From assembly GCA_003956705.1 (NCBI GenBank), contig QZCP01000199.1, positions 3,887 to 67,886 on the forward strand: DNA of 64,000 bases, written 5' to 3'. The notes beneath the pieces were generated by a model. It was not told the origin of the DNA. It was given only the letters and a program-made list of their open reading frames with translations, and made no database searches. Origin of the DNA: Brevipalpus yothersi (Eukaryota > Arthropoda > Arachnida > Trombidiformes > Tenuipalpidae). Shown here in pieces: positions 48,788-59,507 of the stretch. How positions within the stretch are numbered: position 1 is the first letter of the stretch; each line of letters opens with the position of its first letter. A program made the position numbers and the translations under genes.

Positions 48788-50401
48788 TGTCTTTTGACGT
48801 TTCCTAATGGGAACTGTTCACTTTTCCCAAGAATCGAGCAGATAAAACTAAGAAACTATTAGAAACTTTTATCAACCGCAGGTTTAATTTCAAATAAATT
48901 CTTCATTTCAAATTTTTTCTTACCTTTGTTTGACGGAGATTCATCCAAGTAAAAGCTTTATTTTTCTACCCAAGAGTTTTCTCTTCTAACTGATTAACTG
49001 TCGGAATCTTCTCTAGGAAGCTTGAGGTTGTAACTGAATGTTTGTTGATTGATGAAATTCACAATTTTCTTGGAACTAAAGCCTTCATTTGAGATGAAAT
49101 TGTTTTTGCCCCAGTAATTTCCGAACATAGAAGCAATCCTCTATCTAACAAGGAAAGAAGTAAGAAAGAAGGAGAAGATAGGAGGACTAAATTGATGACA
49201 AGATATGAATTACTAAATAGATCAAGGAAAATCTCAGCTCCATGAGATAGGACATGATACTTGATAGGTGAGTCATAAATCGCTCCTACCAAGTAATTTT
49301 CAGTATAATTCAAGAATTGTAGAGCTAGAAATGAAGGGAGGGCATCAGTTTTTTCTTTGAATTTTCCTTGAGATTTAGATATTTGTGACTTCAGAATCAT
49401 TTCCTCATCACTGTGTGAAACTACACAAAATTTATATCCAAGTTTCTAGCTCTTTAGAAATGAGAAACAGGAAAAATATCAGCAATTATTTTCCAATAAT
49501 AGAAATCATTTCAATCTAATTGATATTCTCCTGAACTATTTTTATGGTATCGAGAAGAGGAAGAAGCTCATATGAACGAGGGAGCAAGTTTAATGGGCGC
49601 GTATATTTTCGTTCTGATTATAACTTCAAGAATGGCTGGAAGAGTGGTCACGATTACTAATAATTAACTGTCACTATCTGTCACTATGCTGTGATCCAGG
49701 GATTACTCTAACTCACTTTGCTCTACTCTGATTGTCAGAAATTTCCAAAAGATAGAAGCTAAGCTTCGGTCAAGCTATTTACAACAGAGAAGCACAAACA
49801 AATTAGCAAGATTGAAATGTTCATTCAGCGAATGTAATTCCAAATTATGAAAAAGATTCATGAGATGTTAAAAGGAAATTTTTAGGAGTGATGGAGGGAG
49901 AAATTGAAATGAGAATTCATCCCCGTTATTTTTTCAGAGCTATCTAGAAGAAATGAGGAGTATGATATCATTTGATCTACCTGATTCAATGAGGAAAATT
50001 TAACAGGATTCTCGTTTCATTTTGCTCATTTTTTCTAGCTCTATGGTTCGCTAGACCTACCTACAATATTTGATGAGGAAAAACTTGATTCAAAATTCTC
50101 TTCAATTGGTAGATCATTTTCTTAGCTCGGAAATCAGAAAAAATGAAGGGAAGTTGTTTTAAAATTGTCGAGAAAGAGAGAAAGAGAGAAAGAGAGAGAG
50201 AGATACCCCGAAGTCATAAATGTATTGTATCAAGTATGTTTCTCAAGAAGTGAAGTGATGTACAGACTTAAATTTAAGAATCGATAATGGCTCGACTACA
50301 TTGCAAGAGCAGAACTAGCATCAGTAACAATGGTTGATAGCTCAAGACTCGAGAAATATACTCCCAGTAGAACAAGTTAAATGTATTCTCTGGAACTATT
50401 A
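48788..50401. other. Upstream region of FAS-B, no gene seen
   Basis: About 1.6 kb between FAS-B and desaturase 2, both minus strand. A 113-codon open frame at 49059-49400 (minus) has no recognisable motif and was not called. A short GA-rich run lies at about 50170-50203. Confidence 0.55.
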
Positions 50402-51463
50402 CTATTGAAGATGGCATCTTCCTCTCTTGGACCACCTCTCACTCAGCCCAGCTGCTCTCGCTTTAATTCGAGCAATAATATCTTTCGGCGTTTCCTTAAG
50501 ATCGTGAGCCTGGCCTATCAATGCCATGAGATCGATGAACAGAGCTCCAAGATTCCATTGTCCTAACCAGCCATATTCGGAGGCCTTATAGTCTTGTGGG
50601 AAAACATGATGATAATTGTGATACATCTCACCATACATGATTGGAAACTTTAGTAAGTTTTGCTCTCTAGGTCCAATTCGTCTATCATAAGGTCTCGATC
50701 CATAAATATGAGCAACACTATTGACCAACCATGTTTGATTCAACGTGAATGCGTATCTCACGTAGCTCATGATAAAACAATGGACTAAAGGAATATCCCA
50801 GTAATACATAGGAAAAAGAGTCGGCAAGAGGAGAATAACTACGATTATCAGTTGGTAATAGTACTTCCTCTGCCAAACAACAATTGGGTCTTCAAGAAGA
50901 TCTGAGACATCAACTGATCGACCTTTTCTAATGACATCAGGATGCTTTTTACACATTAGCCAGCCTACATGACTGAAGAAGAGTCCTCTACTTGCATTAT
51001 AAGGATCTGCATCGGTTTCAGAAAACTTATGATGTACTCTATGATCTCGGCACCATTCAAAGATATCTTTTTGACCTCCACTTAAAAAGCTTAAAGCCAA
51101 AAACAGTCTCAAAGGAGTCTTAGCTTTGTAAGAACGATGGGCCCAAAGTCTATGAGCACCAGCAGTGATACCAATACCCGAAATCACATTGTAAGCGAAG
51201 TCTGGAGAAAAAAGAGGGATCTACATCAGCTAGACTCTTATGGGCTGAATCTTTAACTTACTGAACTTGAGAAGGATAAAAAAATTGCTCCATTGACTTG
51301 GATTTATTTTCAAATACAAAACTTGCCATAGGATCGAAGAATGGATGGCAGTCAACAAAATGACGTTTCTCCAAACAATCTTAATCTTGTAACCCTCCGC
51401 GTCGACTTGCTCTTCCTTTCTTTGAATACATGTATTGTTATTACTATCAATTGATTTCTCCAT
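50402..51463 (-). CDS. Acyl-CoA desaturase 2 (delta-9-type family)
   Basis: Two exons, 51262-51463 and 50402-51201, joined TTCA|GTAAGT to CTCCAG|ACTT across a 60-base intron, encode about 333 residues; ATG is at 51463. The three histidine boxes are HRLWAH (near residue 80), HRVHH (near 119) and HNYHH (near 257). The C-terminal tail is short and basic. It shares the intron position with desaturase 1, and the pseudogene at 38245-38798 is a close copy of it. Membrane-bound di-iron acyl-CoA desaturases act in the endoplasmic reticulum on CoA-linked chains; the bond position made by this one is unknown. It lies just upstream of FAS-B on the same strand, the arrangement also hinted at by the relics at 28.6-29.0 kb. 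Confidence 0.95.
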
Positions 51464-52475
51464 CGAATCAAATAATTCCAATTTGTAAACGAAAAACCTA
51501 TAATTTCAGATTCGAAAGCGCTAAGGACAATTCCAAACTTGAACAGTCAGAACTTAAAATTAGAGTAGAGAAAAAAATGACGAACAAGAGAGGAACAATC
51601 AGTTATACAGTTGTACATAGATGATCAATTGAGAAAATTTCCAAATCTTATGCATTAGTTGTTTGCATGCAACACACAATCGAGAATATCCCAAATATTC
51701 GGATGATGGCTGGCTTTTGAAGATTTTCCTTCCCTCCTGCAGGATGTGAACTTACAAGCAGGGAACATTCATGCTCCTCAAGGTGGAAATCCAAATCCTG
51801 GATAACAGTGGGAACACAGACACTGTTTGTCTGTGAGTGGGAACAGATTATGTCTTTCTGCTGTACAATGAGACGAGAAGGAAATCCTTGGCTCGAACTT
51901 TTTTGTCGCATCAATCGAATATCCTGTCGAACATTCGTTCACTTTCCATCAGTCTCCAATTCGATTTCCGATTTTGAATAATGCTGTCGAAGTTCTGCTT
52001 AATCATTTCTAGATAAATGTCAAGTTCACTGAAATTCAGCAGGCTCATGTGAACGTGTTTTTATTACGAACGTGAATGAGCATCTTAACCGCTAGAGAGT
52101 ATGAATATTTGAAAATAGAGGAGAATTCAGAAGAAAATCGGTAAGTCCACTTTCGTGTGATATGATATGATTCCCGGTCATTCAATAATGATGCCACTGG
52201 TAATAACTTTTTTCGATTCGAATTCACCGAAATGAGATCGAAATGAACCAAGATTTCTGATTGTCCGTTGCCGCTATCTCATAGAAAAATCAGTATTTTG
52301 ACTGATCCAAAAACCAAACCAGAGTTTGAAATGATTTTATTCGATTACGATGTTCAGAAGGAGAATTTTTCTGATCTATTGAATACAAATGTATCTCTGA
52401 ATAGTTTCCCTGATCTGAGCAAGCCTTGATACTTTATTTTATGATAAGTTATTGCCGAAAACTTTTCAAACAAAT
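50440..52475. repeat. Segmental duplication, copy 2 (with 38224-39830)
   Basis: This copy contains the complete desaturase 2 and about 1 kb of upstream sequence that is closely matched at 38800-39830. The shared upstream part carries no recognisable gene; open frames present in copy 1 are interrupted here. Confidence 0.9.
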
Positions 52476-52744
52476 AAAGCGAGCTAATTTGTACCAAATA
52501 CGGCTGAAAGCATTCAGAGCCAGCTACTTGAGCATCTGGTTATGGTTATACTAATTCGAAAGCTAAATCTAGCCGGAAGTGTTTTCTTTCAGGAAGCCAA
52601 GATTTCTTAGCAGCGAGGAGTGACAGAATGATGAATCTCAGAATAAATTCACATAAGAGTAAGAGTTCAGTTCTTAATTCACGGTTCCATGATGATAGAA
52701 TCAGATGAATTCCAGCATAATAACGAATAAAATTTAGAATAGAC
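51464..52744. other. Spacer between desaturase 2 and malate dehydrogenase
   Basis: About 1.3 kb, mostly the upstream arm of the segmental duplication. No gene recognised. Confidence 0.55.
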
Positions 52745-54107
52745 CTAATTTTTGGCAACAAATTCTTCGCCCTTCTTGATGCTAGCTTTCAGTTCAGCTA
52801 TAGCAGCCTTAACAGCGTCATCCTCATATTTGGAAAGTTTTCCCAATCCTAGATTTTTCTCGACACCGTTTTTCTGTAGAGGAGAAGAAAATTCTGGGTG
52901 AATATCTCATGAAAAACTGACTCAAATCGATTGAAAGATTTACCCCAAGGTGAATAGGAGTTGAAAAATGAGAAACTTCGGTGACATCTGACTTCACGTA
53001 TGCACATTCGATAACATTTTGTTTTCCATGCATCGCCTCCAAGAGCTGAAATGAGAAAGATTATCATTTCATCTCCAGGGAATCAATGAAATACTGATAT
53101 ACTTACAGAAACAGTGAATCTCGCTCCCGCGAAAGCCATCGATAAAGTAGCCGAACCCTACAAAGTGGGAGGTCATGGATCAATAAATGAGAAACAACTA
53201 ACTAGAACTATCAACGAGATGGACAAAATTGAACTTACAGTTCCCGCCTTAGCCTTAACTACTTCAGTTCCAGCATCTTGAATGCGTTTCGTTAAACTAT
53301 CAATTGTCTTGTCATCAAAAGATACAGATGGAGTTACGCGAGATAGTAGAGGTATAATGGTTATACCGGCATGTCCACCAATAACTGGAACGTTGACCGC
53401 TGCTGGATCCAAACCTTTAGCCTCGGCGACAAAAGTGTTTGCTCGAACAACATCGAGAGTTGTGACTCCAAAAACTCGCTTCGGATCATAGCATCCAGCT
53501 TTCTTCAAAACTTCAGCTGCAATGGGCACCGTTGAGTTCACCGGATTCGAAATGATGGCCAACATTGCATTGGGACAATTTTTAGCACAAGCTGCAACCA
53601 AATCTCGAACAACCGAGGCATTAGTATTGAAAAGATCATCTCGTGTCATTCCTGGCTTACGCGGTACACCAGCTGGTATGACTACGATTTGACTGTTCTT
53701 CAATGCATCACCTAGCTGCTCAGGTCCGGCATGACCGGTTACATTAGCTCTAGAGTTAATGTGACTCAAATCAGCGGCAACACCGGGAGTATGAGCTAAA
53801 TCATACAAGCTGAGATGATCTATCATAGAGTTGTGCTTTAGAAGTAGTGATAATGGTTGACCTATTCCTCCACTGGCTCCAAGCACAGCGACCTTGGCAG
53901 AATTCTGCAAACAGAGTGAAACCCAAAACAAATAATTAAAAGCGATTCATTAGCACCAGCAAACATCTTATCTAAATTCACAACTCAACTAATCAACTTT
54001 ATCATACAAATTTTTTCTCTCAATAAAAAAAATCAATTCTCTACCTGAGCTGTTGAACTGAAAGACCGGGTTGAGATGAGAGATGAAACAAAATTACGAG
54101 CCAACAT
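52745..54107 (-). CDS. MDH2: Mitochondrial malate dehydrogenase
   Basis: Five exons, 54045-54107, 53239-53904, 53107-53157, 52944-53045 and 52745-52873, all in frame, give 336 residues. The first exon encodes a 21-residue Arg/Ser-rich mitochondrial presequence (MLARNFVSSLISTRSF...). The mature part has the NAD loop GASGGIGQPL, the substrate-binding loop PRKPGMTRDDLF, NPVNSTVPI, the active-site region VPVIGGHAGITIIPL and a C-terminus VEKNLGLGKL. The enzyme interconverts malate and oxaloacetate with NAD in the matrix (TCA cycle and malate shuttle). Length and motifs are normal. It is head-to-head with SDS3, with about 345 bases between the starts. It probably marks the housekeeping edge of the lipid cluster. 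Confidence 0.97.
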
Positions 54108-54451
54108 TATAATGTATTAACAATCAAAATCTCTTCTATATATTGAACAATTAAACAATAATAATAGTAATAATTGAAATGAACAAATAATTAGCGGATT
54201 AATCACAATTAAGAGGCGAAAATGATAATATTTCAATGTCAAGATTTACACAAAATGTTTAAACTTGCAACGACGACTGTGTAAGGTCAACACAAGAAGC
54301 CCTCTGGCGGTCTAGTATGCAAACTCATGAAATGCAATGTTTTCACTTTTTTTTTGGTGAAAATTACATTCTTATTACACTGTGTGTGTTGCTTGATTGT
54401 GACTAATTTTGTGTTCTGATTGGATTTGATTTTCCGTTGCAGTTATTCAAC
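54108..54451. promoter_or_regulatory. Bidirectional promoter region, MDH2/SDS3
   Basis: About 345 bases separate the two divergent start codons, so both promoters must lie here. No specific site was identified. Confidence 0.55.
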
Positions 54452-55375
54452 ATGAGTAGATTCCATTTTGATGATCATGATGACGATGATGATGATGATG
54501 ATTATCGCTATGATAAGGAGAACAAATCAGATGAAGGTAAGGGTTATCATTTGAAAGAATTTTATCACTTATGTATGTGCGGAAGTTATGTGTATTGGAC
54601 TACCATTGAGTTGGATCAAATTTTGATTGGATTATTTTCAACATTACTTTCGATTTTCCATGATTCATAGATACTGAGGATGCATCTGAAACGGATATGA
54701 TTGAAGATGAAAATTTTCTGGAAATCAAGGAACAGTGAGTGTTATTTCTCATGATGCAATGTTTTCAATGGCGATTAACGTGGTCAAAAATTTTCTCTTC
54801 CACAGGATGTACCAAGATAAGCTTGCTAATCTGAAAGATCAGTTGAAGCAATTGGAAAATGGAACACATCCTGAGTATGTGGCTGGGGTCAAAAAGTTGG
54901 AAGATGAATTCAATTACCGTCTTCTTCACAATGAAACTTATTTACAGTGTGAGGTACTGTTGACTCATATGTTGAGAACGAAGTTCTTTCCCAAGTCAAT
55001 TGACCAATTTATCTTATCAATCCTACCTTCTCTTGATTTCAGACTGAAAGGGTGGAAAAAGAATTCGTAAGAGACAAGAAAGCTGCAGCAATAGAGTTGG
55101 AAGAGCGCAAAGTAGAGCTGATGGGTAACTTGATAGCCGAGCTAGAAGAGAAGAAAAGAATGGCTGAAGCTGAAAGACAATTCACTGAACTTAATTCAGA
55201 CAGTGTTGAACCTCGTCCAACAATTACTCGCAAGCTTCGAAGACGTCAAAATGATCCGATCCCAGCTCCAGAGAAGAGAAAGCGTGGAGCTCCTGGACAG
55301 ATCAATTATCTTCTTGACGAAAGAGACATCATGGAGGATCTACAAATCATAAATCGTTCGTATGGCAAAAAATGA
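54452..55375 (+). CDS. SUDS3: SDS3-like Sin3/HDAC corepressor subunit, short form
   Basis: Four exons, 54452-54536, 54671-54734, 54806-54953 and 55043-55375, encode 209 residues. An acidic N-terminus with an Asp run (GAT repeat) is followed by the SDS3 coiled coil (YQDKLANLKDQLKQLENGT, then ETERVEKEF and KKVELMGNLIAELEEKK). After it come TRKLRRRQNDP, the APGQINYLL motif and IMEDL, all conserved in the family. SDS3 links dimerisation and Sin3-HDAC binding in a nuclear repressor complex. The protein stops soon after IMEDLQIINR, while vertebrate SDS3 continues for about 120 more residues. Either the C-terminal domain is lost or a further exon was missed; I saw no obvious candidate before 56.1 kb. 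Confidence 0.9.
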
Positions 55376-56096
55376 GCATCCCACCGAACTAGTCTCTCTA
55401 AGGGAATATTTTCATCATCTTTTCATTCCTATCTTTTTTTGTAACTGTTGCCAATAAAAAAAATCTTCATGAACATCCATCATGAAGTTTCTGACTCTTA
55501 TTCCATATTCTCACCACATCTCATGACCTTACACTCTCATCAATTGAATAAGATTCACTCTCTCGAAAACCAATACAAATTTCTCACCTTTTTGCCAAAC
55601 AATTCAAAATTCTCATGAACTCTCACCAGAAATATCAGCTCACTTCTAGGCACAATATCTCATGAGCATGATAATATCATCATGAAATCAATTCAAACTC
55701 TCCGCTCATCTCAGCTGGTTGCCAAAAGCATTAGTAAAGCAAAATAGCAGAGCTCACAAGTGTAAACACACATTCTCATAGATCTTGTTGTGATCATTAA
55801 TATTAGATTTGTTTTTTCTTATCATTTTTCTACTCAATCGTTCACCTTTTTTTTCGATATCAATTAACAATCAATTGTGATTCAGTATACTGGTAGACAG
55901 AGTCGCTTGGGATTGATACATGTTTTGATTGTATTGTAATGTGTTTTGATTGAGGTAAATATTGTTGTTGGTGTTGGAACAAGTGTAATGAGCTTTCCGG
56001 TTGATCGTCACCTCAAACGTTAATTTATTCTTTTTCTTCTATTGAAGACTTCAATTTACGGTGATTTGATGGTAATTATTGGCTGTACACATATTC
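55376..56096. other. Spacer, no gene seen
   Basis: About 0.7 kb between SDS3 and the small membrane protein gene. An AATAAA word at 55453-55458 probably ends the SDS3 transcript. The remainder may hold the next gene's promoter. Confidence 0.55.
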
Positions 56097-56389
56097 ATGA
56101 TCAATATAGTGGCTTGTTTCTCTGGTATATTGGTGCTCAACTGTATTCTGATTTATATTGTATGGAATAAATACAGTAAACGAATACAGGCACTGGTCTA
56201 CCGTAAAAGTGGTAAAGACATCGTTTTTGGTGAGTACATCTATCAAATCATAAATCCATATATGATTCATCTTATCAATTTGATTAAATCAGTAATATAA
56301 ATCTTTCATTGTTTCTCATGATAATAGAAAAATTGCGTAAGGAAGTGACTGATCTAAGACTTCCCAAGGAACATTCTCCTCGTATCTAG
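56097..56389 (+). CDS. Small single-pass membrane protein, unrecognised
   Basis: Two exons, 56097-56229 and 56328-56389, joined TTTG|GTGAGT to AATAG|AAAA, give 64 residues. The N-terminal 22 residues form one hydrophobic helix (NIVACFSGILVLNCILIYIV), followed by a basic stretch (WNKYSKRIQ) and a charged tail (KLRKEVTDLRLP). By the positive-inside rule the tail would face the cytosol or matrix. I do not recognise the family. Support is a clean splice pair that keeps frame and a sensible topology; conservation could not be tested. It sits between SDS3 and UBXN6, all on the plus strand. Confidence 0.5.
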
Positions 56390-56469
56390 CATCTACCATA
56401 TCCAGGGACAAGGAAAACTATCTCGATACAATTTTATTTTCATTTGAAATCCTCACACCTTGAAGTGTC

Positions 56470-58171
56470 ATGATGAAAAAATTTAAAAATTATCTCGAAG
56501 AAAAGCGACTAGCTCATAAATTTTCCAAAGCTGGTACTGGTAAAAAGTTGAGTGAACCCGGTAAAAGCCAACAAAGCCGAGAGCAATCAGCATCTTCCAG
56601 CAGTGGACAAGCATCCTCATCTCAACCAACTAAAGTGTCTTCTTCTGGTCAAATGAGTCAATCTAATCCAGCTAAACAGGATGCAGCTGCAGCGGCTGAA
56701 CGTCGTATGCAGCAATCACAACAAAGTCAACAGAGAGCTGAAGTCAAGATGATCTCGTATAGAAATTACCCAAAAGATCTTGGACCCAAAGATGATGAGA
56801 GTAAGAGAGATCCATCTCCTAGCTCTTACTCAACCTCAATAAAAGAGGTAGTATATCGATTTTAATTACTGTTTATTATGAGTCTATAATAACAAACTCC
56901 AGCGAATACCTTCCATGGATCTTTTCTAACCTGTATGTATGTGAATTGGTGTCACGTGAAGTGATAAACTACGAAGAATTGTGAGAGAGAATTACTAAGA
57001 TAGACTTTGGAAAACTGTCCACTATTTCGTATCCTCTCTAACATGATTGCCAAGCTTCAATTCTAACTTGAGCAATCAGCAAATCTGAGAGAAAAAGGTT
57101 CAGTCTCTCTGATACCCATATCATTACAATTTTAATCACATTTTCTCAACCTTCCTTCCTTCCTACATGACTCGCCCTCATCTTGAAACGCCATGTCTCA
57201 TCATGCTTCAATAATCGATTTATTTATTTTTTCAGCTTTCATTATCATCAGAAACGGACTCAAAGCCAAAAGAAGAAAATGAAGAGGATAAGCACACTTT
57301 TAATTGTCCATCTCTTGATCTGAATGAATATTGTTCCATAGCTGATCTCAGAGTCAAGATACAAGAAAAAATACAATCAGATTTTGGTGAGGAGCCTGTG
57401 ATCAAATCTGCACTCATGATTCGTAGTCTCAACAGTGAAGAAGTTGCCAGTGCGTGCATATCCATTCTGGAGCTAATTCTGAATAATCTCCGAACTGATG
57501 ATCCTGAAAAGTGGGAAAAATTTCGAAGGATCCGAAAAACTAAGATAGAAAACAAAATTCTCAATGCTGTTGGTGGACCAGAATTTCTCCTTGCTACCGG
57601 ATTTCTCTTGGAACCTGATGGTGAATGGTACGTTTATTCCGACACAATGGATTCAACTCCGGAAAAAGTAGATTATTATTTGGATATTCTGAAGAGTAGT
57701 GATTACTGCCAAATTCGAGTCAATAGGAATTCCAGGGCAATAAATCTCAGTAAAATCAACATACCCAATGAACAGTTAGATGATGCTTTCTTCGAGTTGG
57801 CGCCAGAAGAGTTATCCAGAGAACAGAGAGCTCGAAGATTAGCCATAGAGAGACAACAGACATTCATGACTAGCGCTCTTAGATCCAGATATGATCCCAA
57901 ACCTGAAACCAAAGTGTATAAATTCACAAGATTACGATACAAAACCATGGATGGTAGGATGATTGAAGGAACTTTTTCTGCTAAAGAAAACATAAAGGAT
58001 CTACTGGAACATTTGAAACAAGAATATTCTCTCACCAATCTAGACCAGTGTGATCTAATCTGTGGAACGGAAGCTATACCGCCCGAAAATTGGACAAAAA
58101 GTTTTTCAGAACTTGGACTATGTCCAACTGCCACTTTAGCGCAGAGGTTACCTCTTCAGGCGTCAACATAA
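56470..58171 (+). CDS. UBXN6: UBXN6/UBXD1 homologue, p97/VCP cofactor
   Basis: Two exons, 56470-56847 and 57236-58171, joined AAAGAG|GTAGTA to TTTCAG|CTTTC, encode 437 residues, close to the human protein's length. The N-terminus (MKKFKNYLEEKRLAHKFSKAG) matches the p97-binding region of the family and is followed by a Ser/Gln-rich linker. A PUB domain lies near residues 195-290 (A-C-I-S-I-L-E-L-I-L-x-N-L and EFLLATGFL), and a UBX domain near 335-430 (TRLRYKTMDGRMIEGTF, then LGLCPTATLAQRL). UBXN6 binds the AAA ATPase p97 and works in endolysosomal and mitophagy trafficking. The motif match is strong. Confidence 0.95.
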
Positions 58172-59468
58172 AATATTTAAGTGGTTTTATGAAATTTGAA
58201 AATTTATCAATTCTTCTCTATTCCATTTTGGGATTGTTCCTCTTTTATCAAAAATTTTTGCTTTCTTCTTCTGGAAAAATTTTACGAAATCAAGAAAAAT
58301 TGTCTCATGCTGGGTATCGTGTCTTTCTTTATTGCTGAATCATCGCTCAATAACTATTATTGATACTGGGCCAGCCTCGACCGAGCATCTCAAATGACTG
58401 TTATTTATCTTCTCTGGAACAGATTGATTAAATTCATGTAACATTTTATTGGATTGTTTAATTTTCGAGATGAATCTCAGTGATATTAATACATCTTTCT
58501 TCTTCTTGATGTATGAGCGTACAAATATATCAAGAATTTCATTGAGTCGAAATTGAAAAGATGGAATTTTTATTCAACTTTCTCCTTTCAACTACTTATG
58601 AACTTGTTTTAGCGAAGATGAGCTCTTGTAAGCAGGAGTATTTTAGATCGAAGACTTGATCAAAATATTCCCCTGAGCAATGCTGAGTTAAATTTAGTAG
58701 ATTCGCTTTCTAACGCAATCATTTCCGAAATTTATCTTCTCAAAGTGGGAGAAATGAGAGATGTATTCAAATCGAATCATGCAAATACTTTCCCCAAACT
58801 CTCTCTCCCCATTTTACTCTTAGCAGTATTAATAGACTCATGTTTATACCGAAAAATGATAATCGAACTGGTTTCACTGGGTTTATGGTTTTTTTTCTTA
58901 TTATTTTTAACTCGTCAAGGATCTGAGGCTAACACTGATCACTTTAAGATCAATCTATTCCAAAAATCTTCCAAGACACAATGTTTTTCTTCTCTTGGAT
59001 AGAGAGAGGTGATCACCTTTCACCTGTTATCTCGATCATGATCATCTTTCTCTGATAAAACGATTGCTTTTGCTACTTATTACAGGTGATCAATTTTCGT
59101 GACAAGCATCCATAAAGCAAAATCATATGAAACAAAATAGAAGAAAAAAATATCGATGAGGAAAAGAACAGTGAAAGGCTTAGGATAACGTTCGATCCAG
59201 ATTTCGCTCTCTCTCTCTCTCTTTCTTATCGATACTGAATACTCGAACGGAATAAGTAATCACATGTTAGGACATCGATACTGATTACAAATGGGTCCGC
59301 TGGAAGAATCCAAATGACCAGTAGAGTCGTGTATGATATACACAGCAGGTCCATACACACGGTCACTTACTTCCTTCCGTTACTTTCCCAGATGACCTGA
59401 CAGTCGATTCTCCTCAAAAAACTCGCCTCACTTGATCCCGTTTTGAATCTCTCTCTTTCTTTCTTTCT

Positions 59469-59507
<39 letters not shown>

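Noticed and set aside
49059..49400. 113-codon open frame on the minus strand upstream of FAS-B
   Set aside because: No recognisable motif, irregular composition and no sign of a counterpart upstream of FAS-A.
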